The position numbers and the translations under genes are program-made. Positions 1 through 5,271 of a DNA stretch of 6,765 bases are shown here, in pieces. Below the pieces are notes generated by a model that made no database searches, was not told the origin of the DNA, and saw only the letters and a list, made by a program, of their open reading frames with translations. Within the stretch, counting starts at the first letter, position 1; each line of letters opens with the position of its first letter. Source of the stretch: Psychroflexus sp. Lineage in GTDB: Bacteria; Bacteroidota; Bacteroidia; Flavobacteriales; Flavobacteriaceae. The stretch lies in contig SKIG01000202.1 of the NCBI GenBank assembly GCA_007116535.1, positions 1 to 6,765 on the forward strand. Direction: 5' to 3'.

Positions 1-21
1 TATAATATTATTGCATTTTCA

Positions 22-53
22 TTTGTTAAAAGGATTAGGTTTGCTTACTTTTG
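22..53 (+). promoter_or_regulatory. Bacteroidota-type promoter of sucC
   Basis: A TTTG at 22-25 is followed after 20 nt by TACTTTTG at 46-53. This fits the known Bacteroidota sigma-A consensus (a TTTG/TTG -33 element, about 19-20 nt, then TAnnTTTG) with every defined base matching. Transcription would start around 58-60, leaving a leader of about 25 AT-rich nt before the sucC ATG. That leader has no Shine-Dalgarno motif, which is normal in this phylum. The start point is inferred, not observed. Confidence 0.75.
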
Positions 54-83
54 TGGGGCAATTAAAATTTTTAAAATCCGCAT

Positions 84-1277
84 ATGAACTTACATGAATA
101 TCAAGGAAAAGAGATACTTAGTAGTTTTGGAGTAAATGTACAACGTGGTAAAATTGCTACGACTCCTGCTGAAGCTGTAGAGGCTGCAAAAGCACTAACT
201 GAAGAAACAGGAACTGGTTGGCATGTGTTGAAAGCACAGGTACATGCTGGTGGTCGTGGAAAAGGTGGTGGAGTAAAACTTGCCAAAAATTTAGAGGAAG
301 TAGAGCGTATTGCTGGTGAAATCATCGGTATGAATCTAGTAACACCTCAGACTTCTGCGGAAGGAAAAAAAGTACATCAAATTATGGTCGCTGAGGATGT
401 GTATTATCCAGGTGATAGCGAGACTGAGGAATATTATATGTCAGTTTTGTTGAATAGAGCTACAGGTAGAAATATGATTATGTATTCTCCCGAAGGAGGC
501 GTAGATATTGAATCTGTTGCTGAAAAAACACCTGAGTTAATTTTTACAGAAGAAATAGATCCTGCCACAGGAATTTTACCTTTTCAGGCTAGAAAAATTG
601 CTTTTAATTTAGGTCTTTCTGGTCAAGCATTTAAGGAGATGGTGAAGTTCGTGATGGCTTTGTACAAGGCATACGATGAGTCAGATTCTTCTCTTTTTGA
701 AATTAACCCTGTATTGAAAACTAGCGACGATAAAATTTTAGCAGTAGATGCTAAAGTAACCATTGATGATTCGGCGCTTTTCCGTCACAAAGATTACCAA
801 GCAATGAGAGATATTCGTGAGGAAGATCCAACTGAAGTTAAGGCAAAAGAAGTTGGGCTTAGCTTCGTAAACCTTGACGGTAATGTTGGTTGTATGGTAA
901 ATGGTGCTGGTTTAGCAATGGCTACAATGGATTTGATTAAGTTCGCTGGTGGTGAGCCTGCAAACTTCCTTGATGTTGGAGGTACTGCTGATGCTAAACG
1001 TGTTGAAGAGGCATTCAGAATTATTTTAGCTGATGAAAAAGTAGAGGCTATTTTAATCAACATTTTTGGAGGTATCGTTCGTTGTGATCGTGTTGCTCAA
1101 GGGGTTGTTGAAGCCTACAAAAACATGGGTGATCAGATAAAAGTGCCTATCATTGTTAGATTACAAGGTACTAACGCAGAAATTGCAAAAGAGTTGATAG
1201 ACAATAGTGGGTTGAACGTAGAGAGTGCCGTACTTTTCCAAGAAGCAGCAGACAAAGTTCAGAAAGTATTGGCTTAA
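84..1277 (+). CDS. sucC: Succinyl-CoA synthetase (ADP-forming) beta subunit
   Basis: This is the beta subunit of the TCA-cycle enzyme that interconverts succinyl-CoA and succinate with formation of ATP or GTP. It acts in the cytoplasm as a complex with the alpha subunit SucD. The 397-residue protein is full length for the family (E. coli SucC is 388). An N-terminal ATP-grasp domain covers about residues 1-235. It has the canonical MNLHEYQ start, the glycine-rich nucleotide loop [10 protein letters not shown] (56-65) and the Mg ligands N208 (in EINP) and D222 (in AVDAK), spaced as in E. coli N199/D213. The C-terminal ligase domain carries [11 protein letters not shown] (273-283), FLDVGGTA (295-302) and [10 protein letters not shown] (326-335). 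The ATG at 84 gives the conserved N-terminus. The gene has its own promoter and terminator, so it appears monocistronic; sucD is not in the window. Identification is very secure, but nucleotide preference cannot be read with confidence. Confidence 0.98.
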   Translation: MNLHEYQGKEILSSFGVNVQRGKIATTPAEAVEAAKALTEETGTGWHVLKAQVHAGGRGKGGGVKLAKNLEEVERIAGEIIGMNLVTPQTSAEGKKVHQIMVAEDVYYPGDSETEEYYMSVLLNRATGRNMIMYSPEGGVDIESVAEKTPELIFTEEIDPATGILPFQARKIAFNLGLSGQAFKEMVKFVMALYKAYDESDSSLFEINPVLKTSDDKILAVDAKVTIDDSALFRHKDYQAMRDIREEDPTEVKAKEVGLSFVNLDGNVGCMVNGAGLAMATMDLIKFAGGEPANFLDVGGTADAKRVEEAFRIILADEKVEAILINIFGGIVRCDRVAQGVVEAYKNMGDQIKVPIIVRLQGTNAEIAKELIDNSGLNVESAVLFQEAADKVQKVLA

Positions 1278-1297
1278 GATTTTAGCTTTAAAATAGT

Positions 1298-1327
1298 AAA
1301 ACCGCTTCCTTAGAGGCGGTTTTTTTA
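1298..1327 (+). terminator. Rho-independent terminator of sucC
   Basis: AAAACCGC (1298-1305) pairs with GCGGTTTT (1316-1323). The stem continues inward through a T-G wobble, a T-A and a C-G pair to a four-base CTTA loop (1309-1312), giving an 11-bp stem. A run of T at 1320-1326 follows. The hairpin begins 20 nt after the sucC stop. The opposite strand has only a weak T-run, so it should work mainly for + strand transcripts. It separates sucC from the next operon. Confidence 0.93.
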
Positions 1328-1496
1328 TTTAACTCGATTATAGCTGTTTCACTCTTTAAGGGTTATATTTTCTAATTTTCTTTTGTATTCTTGGTCAACA
1401 AATCAAGTACTATTCCTGTCAAAATAATTCCTATTGAAGCTTTTTGTTTATAAAATAACTTTCTTCTTCATCAAGGATAAAGATAGTTTTATGACT

Positions 1497-1508
1497 TACT
1501 TTAAAGTA
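1497..1508. repeat. 12-bp perfect palindrome, possible operator
   Basis: TACTTTAAAGTA reads identically on both strands. It lies about 75 nt upstream of the predicted -7 element of the HMG-CoA lyase operon, a plausible place for a dimeric regulator to bind. A 12-bp palindrome can also arise by chance in DNA this AT-rich, so a regulatory role is only a suggestion. Confidence 0.25.
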
Positions 1509-1511
1509 TCT

Positions 1512-1537
1512 TAAATAAAAAAAACACATTTTATTTA
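1512..1537. repeat. AT-only inverted repeat upstream of HMG-CoA lyase
   Basis: TAAATAAAA (1512-1520) is the reverse complement of TTTTATTTA (1529-1537), with an eight-base AAAACACA spacer. The arms contain only A and T, so the hairpin would be weak. A protein site or bent AT-rich DNA upstream of the promoter is as likely as an RNA structure, and chance is also likely. It is recorded because it sits just beyond the palindrome at 1497-1508. Confidence 0.25.
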
Positions 1538-1560
1538 CACGAAAATATTTCTATTATCCA

Positions 1561-1591
1561 TTCACGAGATTCATTTAAAAGTTTATTTTTG
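1561..1591 (+). promoter_or_regulatory. Probable promoter of the HMG-CoA lyase operon
   Basis: TATTTTTG at 1584-1591 matches the Bacteroidota -7 consensus TAnnTTTG completely. At the right distance (20 nt) the -33 position holds TTC (1561-1563) instead of TTG, so the upstream element is imperfect. Transcription would start near 1596-1599, leaving only about 11-14 nt before the ATG at 1610. This supports ATG 1610 as the true start, because the in-frame TTG at 1589 overlaps the -7 box and would not be transcribed. Confidence 0.5.
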
Positions 1592-1609
1592 AGGGAGCAA
1601 AATTTTAAC

Positions 1610-2473
1610 ATGTCCAAACTAAAGCTAATTGAATGTCCTAGAGATGCTATGCAAGGCATCAAAACATTTATTCCAACAGAAGCTAAAATAAGATACATTC
1701 AATCCTTACTTAAATGTGGATTTGATACTATTGATGTTGGTAGCTTTGTTTCTCCTAAGGCAATTCCTCAAATGGCTGATTCTGCTGCTGTTTTAGATAA
1801 ATTAGATTTGTCAGAAACAAATTCCAAATTACTCACTATTGTTGCCAACAAACGTGGTGCAGAAACAGCTGTTACTTTTCCGCAAGTTGATTATTTAGGC
1901 TATCCTTTTTCAATTTCTGAGAATTTCCAAATGAGGAATACCCACAAGACCATTGCGGAATCTGTTGTTTTATTGGAGGGTATTTTGGATTTAGCTAATA
2001 AGAATCACAAGAAAGTAGTTGCCTATTTGTCTATGGGCTTTGGAAATCCATACGGAGACCCGTGGAATGTAGAAATAGTAGGGGAGTGGACGGAGCGTCT
2101 CTACCAAATGGGAGTTGAAATTATCTCTCTTTCAGATACTATTGGTAGCTCAACACCTGAAGTAATCAATTATCTGTTCAGTAATCTTATACCCGCTTAT
2201 CCTAAAGTTGAATGTGGCGCACATCTACATACCACTAAAGCAAGTTGGCACGAAAAAATTGAAGCAGCTTATTCTTCAGGATGCCGAAGATTCGACGGTG
2301 CAATTCAAGGTTTTGGCGGTTGCCCAATGGCGAAAGATAGCCTAACGGGAAATATGCCAATGGAAAAAATTATCAGCTTTTTAAACGCCAATAAAATAGA
2401 AAATAACATACGAATGGGAAGTTTTGAAGCAGCTTACAACAAGGCTTCCGACATATTTAATCAGTACCATTAA
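1610..2473 (+). CDS. Hydroxymethylglutaryl-CoA lyase (Bacteroidota type)
   Basis: This enzyme cleaves 3-hydroxy-3-methylglutaryl-CoA to acetyl-CoA and acetoacetate, the last step of leucine breakdown, in the cytoplasm. It is a 287-residue DRE-TIM metallolyase barrel, a normal length for bacterial forms. Counting from ATG 1610, catalytic R11 and metal ligand D12 lie in ECPRDAMQG. SFVSPKAIPQM (45-55) is the family signature, LSDTIG (174-179) is conserved, metal ligands H205 and H207 sit in GAHLHTT, the catalytic Cys is C238 in GGCPMA, and N248 completes the metal site. Differences from the human enzyme include D42 at the active-site Glu position (human E72) and HLHTT in place of HCHDT, so this is a divergent branch. 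A TTG at 1589 would add seven residues, but it overlaps the -7 box; ATG 1610 gives the expected MSKLKLIECPRD start. The gene leads an operon with the LKR-family gene. Common symbols are mvaB or hmgL. A related aldolase substrate cannot be wholly excluded. Confidence 0.9.
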   Translation: MSKLKLIECPRDAMQGIKTFIPTEAKIRYIQSLLKCGFDTIDVGSFVSPKAIPQMADSAAVLDKLDLSETNSKLLTIVANKRGAETAVTFPQVDYLGYPFSISENFQMRNTHKTIAESVVLLEGILDLANKNHKKVVAYLSMGFGNPYGDPWNVEIVGEWTERLYQMGVEIISLSDTIGSSTPEVINYLFSNLIPAYPKVECGAHLHTTKASWHEKIEAAYSSGCRRFDGAIQGFGGCPMAKDSLTGNMPMEKIISFLNANKIENNIRMGSFEAAYNKASDIFNQYH

Positions 2474-2483
2474 AACTTAGTTT

Positions 2484-3698
2484 ATGAAATTTGGAATTAT
2501 AAGAGAAAGAAAAAATCCACCCGATAGAAGAGTAGTGTTTTCACCTGAAAAGATTCAGTCGTTGATGAAGTCTTTTCCAAATGCTACTTTTGAAGTCGAA
2601 TCATCTCCAATTCGTGTTTTTTCTGATGAAGAATACATGAAACTTGGTATTTCTGTTGTTGATGATATTTCTTCTTGTGACGTAATGTTAGGGGTAAAAG
2701 AAGTCCCAATCGAATCTTTAATTCCAAATAAAAAGTATTTTTTCTTTTCGCATACCATCAAAAAGCAACCTTACAACAGAAAGCTTCTTCAGGCAATTCT
2801 TGATAAAAACATTGAGTTGTATGACCACGAAGTGATTGTTAAAAAGAATGGCGCGAGACTTATTGGCTTTGGCAGGTATGCAGGATTAGTGGGAGCCTAC
2901 AACGGATTTAGGTTATTGGGAGTTAGAGATGAACTATTTGAGCTACCCAAAGCCGAGAATCTTACTGATTTGAAGGCAATGAAATCTGAACTTACCAAAA
3001 TTACTGTTCCACCTATCAAAATTTGTTTGACAGGCATGGGGAAAGTAGCTATGGGAGCGAAAGAAATCCTTGACCACTTAAAAATTAAAGAAGTTACGGT
3101 AGATGAATTTCTAACACAAACTTTTGAATATCCTGTCTACGTTCAAATAGATGTAATGGATTATAACAAGCGCAAAGATGGTAAAGAAGGGAGTAAAAAA
3201 GAATTTTTTGCTAATCCAAGTGGCTATGAATCGGATTTTATGCGTTTTGCAAAGGTAACTGACTACTTTATTGCAGGTCATTTTTACGGAGATGGAGCTC
3301 CGTATCTTTTTACAAGAGAAGATGCAAAGCATCCTGATTTCAAAATTAATTTAGTTGCTGATGTTAGCTGCGATATCGATGGGCCTGTTGCATCTACCAT
3401 TCGACCCTCTACGATTGCAGATCCATTTTATGCTTACCATCCACAAACTCAATCGGAAGTAAATATAGTAACAACAGGTTCAATAGCTGTAATGGCGGTA
3501 GATAATCTGCCTTGTGAATTACCTAAAGATGCAAGTGAAGGTTTTGGAGATATGTTTGCAGCGCATGTTATTCCTGCATTTTTTAATAATGATGAAAACG
3601 GAGTTTTATCACGAGCAAAAATGACTGAAAAAGGAAAATTAGCTAAACGCTTCGATTACCTTCAAGATTATGTAAATGGGGAGGAATATTCGGGTTAA
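2484..3698 (+). CDS. Lysine-ketoglutarate reductase / saccharopine dehydrogenase (lysine-forming) family oxidoreductase
   Basis: A cytoplasmic NAD(P)-dependent enzyme of the alanine dehydrogenase / transhydrogenase fold, 404 residues. Its motifs match the saccharopine branch, which interconverts lysine plus 2-oxoglutarate with saccharopine, better than true alanine dehydrogenase. In the N-terminal domain, RR at 15-16, K72-E73 (GVKEVP) and H90 (FSHTIK) correspond to the substrate and acid-base residues of yeast Lys1 (K77, E78, H96). GFGRYAGLVGA (128-138) follows. The Rossmann dinucleotide motif GMGKVAMG (184-191) fits GxGxxxxG. The C-terminal part has AGHFYGDGAPYLFTRED (264-280), DVSCDIDG (293-300), TIADPFYAY (310-318) and VDNLPCELP followed by EGFGDM (339-357), all strongly reminiscent of the reductase half of animal AASS. 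It starts 10 nt after the HMG-CoA lyase stop, so the two are probably co-transcribed. No fused or adjacent glutamate-forming saccharopine dehydrogenase is present, so reaction and direction are inferred. Databases may label it alanine dehydrogenase. Confidence 0.82.
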   Translation: MKFGIIRERKNPPDRRVVFSPEKIQSLMKSFPNATFEVESSPIRVFSDEEYMKLGISVVDDISSCDVMLGVKEVPIESLIPNKKYFFFSHTIKKQPYNRKLLQAILDKNIELYDHEVIVKKNGARLIGFGRYAGLVGAYNGFRLLGVRDELFELPKAENLTDLKAMKSELTKITVPPIKICLTGMGKVAMGAKEILDHLKIKEVTVDEFLTQTFEYPVYVQIDVMDYNKRKDGKEGSKKEFFANPSGYESDFMRFAKVTDYFIAGHFYGDGAPYLFTREDAKHPDFKINLVADVSCDIDGPVASTIRPSTIADPFYAYHPQTQSEVNIVTTGSIAVMAVDNLPCELPKDASEGFGDMFAAHVIPAFFNNDENGVLSRAKMTEKGKLAKRFDYLQDYVNGEEYSG

Positions 3699-4024
3699 AT
3701 AATCTTGCTAAAAAATTTCTGTGCAAAAGGCCCTAAAAATGGGATTTCGTGTTTTTTTCCTGCAATTGCGCCTATAAATCCGTACACCCATAAAACAATG
3801 TAGGCTAAGTAGAAAGCTGAGTAAATCATTACATTTTCAAAGCCTGAAATTAGCGCTAAAGAAAGCAATAAAAACAAGTGCAATGCTAATGCTTGACGGG
3901 TATGATAACGCGCAAATTCATGCTTTCCCTCTAGATTTAAGAATATAGCGATGATGCTTCCAAAAATGGTAAAGTATGCTACAATAGCGGGTGTTTTTCC
4001 TTTTACGTTTCCTTCTGTTTCCAT
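3695..4024 (-). CDS. Small DUF4870/Tic20-like membrane protein
   Basis: A 109-residue integral membrane protein of unknown function with three predicted hydrophobic helices at about 12-30, 44-61 and 64-88, and no signal peptide. The loop after helix 1 (EGKHEFARYHTRQALALH, 32-49) and the C-terminal GAIAGKKHEIPFLGPF stretch (85-100) fit the DUF4870/Tic20-like family. There, a polar loop with a His-x-x-Gln/Arg-Ala pattern precedes helix 2, and the last helix ends in a conserved Gly-Lys-proline-rich tail. Some family members are labelled import component proteins by distant similarity to chloroplast Tic20, but no transport role is shown. It is the last gene of the - strand operon, starting 4 nt after the dihydroorotase-like stop (TAAGTTTATG). 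Its stop codon overlaps the stop of the convergent LKR-family gene in TTAA at 3695-3698. The family call is from pattern and context. Confidence 0.75.
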   Translation of the reverse strand: METEGNVKGKTPAIVAYFTIFGSIIAIFLNLEGKHEFARYHTRQALALHLFLLLSLALISGFENVMIYSAFYLAYIVLWVYGFIGAIAGKKHEIPFLGPFAQKFFSKII

Positions 4025-4028
4025 AAAC

Positions 4029-5270
4029 TTAAGATTTAACTACAATAGTTTCTACTACTTTTCCTTTCAATTCTTCGTCTAGGAAAATGGCATTTTTGTT
4101 GGAGGAAAGAATATGATCTTCACTAAACACATAGGATTTTTCTGTATCAATAAGAGTAAAGTTCAACGCTTCACCAACAGCAACTTTGGGTGTTTTAAGA
4201 CCAAAAACCTGTCTTGATTGAGTTAGTTTTTCTATGCTTAACTCTTTTCCTAATACTTTGTTGCATGCTCCAAAACAAGACTCTAATCCAATGCTACCGT
4301 AAGCGGCGTGTTCAAATTCAACTTTTTTAGCTTCGATTTCTCTTGGACGATGGTCTGTTGTAATCATGTCTATTGTCCCATCCTTCAAGCCTTCAATCAA
4401 TGCTAAACGGTCATTCTCGCTTCGTAATGGAGGATTCACTTTGTAAGCACTATCAAATTCTGTAAGTGCTTCGTCTGTGAAATACAAATGATGAACAGAA
4501 ACGCTACAACTTACTTCTAAGCCTTGTTTTTTTGATTTTCTGATTAAATCAACTGACTCTTTTGTACTTACAAGTGGAATGTGCAATTTGCCACCTGTGT
4601 ATTCAAGAATGTGCAAATCCCTCGCAATTTGAAGACTTTCGGCAATGCTTGGTTGAGATTTTAATCCTAATTTAGTTGTAGCATAACTTTCATTGACTTG
4701 TGCATTTCTCGCAATTTGTGTTTGTTTCGGAAAAGAATAAATCACTCCTCCAAATGATTGTACATATTGCAAGCCTATTTTCAGCAGGTTAGCATTATCT
4801 ATTGCACGCGTATCATCAGAAAAAGCAACACTCCCTGCATGATACATATCAAATAATTCCGCCATATGTTCGCCTTGCATCCCTTGCGTAAAACAACCTA
4901 TAGGATGAACTTCCACAGGAAGATGTTGTGTTTGTTGAAGTAGATACCTAACTAAGGAAGCCTGATCTACAACAGGTTGAGTATTCGGCATCAAAGCGAT
5001 TGTTCCAAAACCTGATTGAAATGCAGTTTCGCAGCCATTTGCTAAACTTTCTCTTTCTTCAAACCCTGGTTCGCCAAAACTTACTTGGCTATCAAAAAAA
5101 CTTGGAGAAAAACAATATTTGTTTGCTTCAACAACACGAGACACATCAGTTTTTTCGATTTTATCTTCAATAGAAAGAATTGATTTTTCGTCGCAGAGAA
5201 TGTCTTTAACTTGCCCATTAAATGGCGATTGTGGGTCAATAATTTGAACAGAACGATAGAGTGTAGTCAT
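4029..5270 (-). CDS. Dihydroorotase-like protein, probably catalytically inactive
   Basis: A 413-residue member of the class I dihydroorotase (PyrC/amidohydrolase) family, the usual full length. Active relatives cyclise carbamoyl-aspartate to dihydroorotate in pyrimidine synthesis. The scaffold is clear: GEPGFEERE (66-74), MPNTQPV (94-100), FSDD (150-153), TKLGLKSQPSIAE (199-211), KVNPPLR (277-283), ITTDH (303-307) and YGSIGLES (324-331). However, the metal site is gone. The DxHxHxREPG motif reads D60-S-Q62-V-S64-F-G66-EPG, so both His and the substrate Arg are lost. The third His (usual HxED) is S179 and the fourth (usual HxxHLST) is L233. The TDHAPH loop keeps D306 but ends in R310. D152/D153 remain. 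This resembles the inactive PyrC' of Pseudomonas, which serves as a structural partner of aspartate transcarbamoylase. An active dihydroorotase should exist elsewhere in the genome. The ATG follows the upstream stop by one base (TAACATG), so the gene is translationally linked to the BatA-like gene. It may be annotated pyrC by homology. Confidence 0.88.
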   Translation of the reverse strand: MTTLYRSVQIIDPQSPFNGQVKDILCDEKSILSIEDKIEKTDVSRVVEANKYCFSPSFFDSQVSFGEPGFEERESLANGCETAFQSGFGTIALMPNTQPVVDQASLVRYLLQQTQHLPVEVHPIGCFTQGMQGEHMAELFDMYHAGSVAFSDDTRAIDNANLLKIGLQYVQSFGGVIYSFPKQTQIARNAQVNESYATTKLGLKSQPSIAESLQIARDLHILEYTGGKLHIPLVSTKESVDLIRKSKKQGLEVSCSVSVHHLYFTDEALTEFDSAYKVNPPLRSENDRLALIEGLKDGTIDMITTDHRPREIEAKKVEFEHAAYGSIGLESCFGACNKVLGKELSIEKLTQSRQVFGLKTPKVAVGEALNFTLIDTEKSYVFSEDHILSSNKNAIFLDEELKGKVVETIVVKS

Positions 5271-5271
5271 G

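Larger units (their letters stand above)
1328..1560. other. AT-rich intergenic stretch, no gene recognised
   Basis: Stop codons interrupt the frames on both strands and I see no credible small protein, tRNA or structured RNA here. The notable elements are a 12-bp palindrome at 1497-1508 and an AT-only inverted repeat at 1512-1537, listed separately. This stretch separates the sucC terminator from the promoter of the next operon. At more than 230 nt it is long for this otherwise tightly packed window. A small RNA or a degraded gene remnant cannot be excluded from one sequence. Confidence 0.6.

Noticed and set aside
101..325. Open frame of 74 codons on the - strand inside sucC
   Set aside because: It lies wholly antisense to the well-conserved sucC coding sequence, and its product has low-complexity Pro/Ser/Ala-rich composition with no recognisable domain.
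794..1063. Open frame of 89 codons on the - strand inside sucC
   Set aside because: It is antisense to the conserved ligase domain of sucC. Its Ser/Ala-rich composition is what the reverse complement of that coding sequence produces.
1328..1560. Riboswitch, small RNA or remnant of a mobile element in the intergenic stretch
   Set aside because: I found no conserved riboswitch core, GC-rich helix, internal terminator, target-site duplication or transposase fragment there.
1589..1609. Seven-residue N-terminal extension of HMG-CoA lyase from a TTG codon
   Set aside because: The TTG sits in the predicted -7 promoter element, the added residues are not family-like, and ATG 1610 gives the conserved N-terminus.
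2555..2761. Open frame of 68 codons on the - strand inside the LKR-family gene
   Set aside because: It is fully antisense to the conserved N-terminal domain, with no start context or recognisable motif.
3111..3332. Open frame of 73 codons on the - strand inside the LKR-family gene
   Set aside because: It is antisense to a conserved part of the gene. The apparent hydrophobic stretch reflects AT-rich complementary codons.
3728..3745. Possible hairpin CCC-TAAAAAT-GGG near the convergent junction
   Set aside because: The stem is only three pairs and has no adjacent T-run in the needed position. It lies inside the DUF4870 coding sequence, so it does not qualify as a terminator.
4029..5270. Functional pyrC for pyrimidine synthesis
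   Set aside because: All four metal-binding His positions and the substrate Arg are replaced, so normal dihydroorotase activity is not supported by the sequence.
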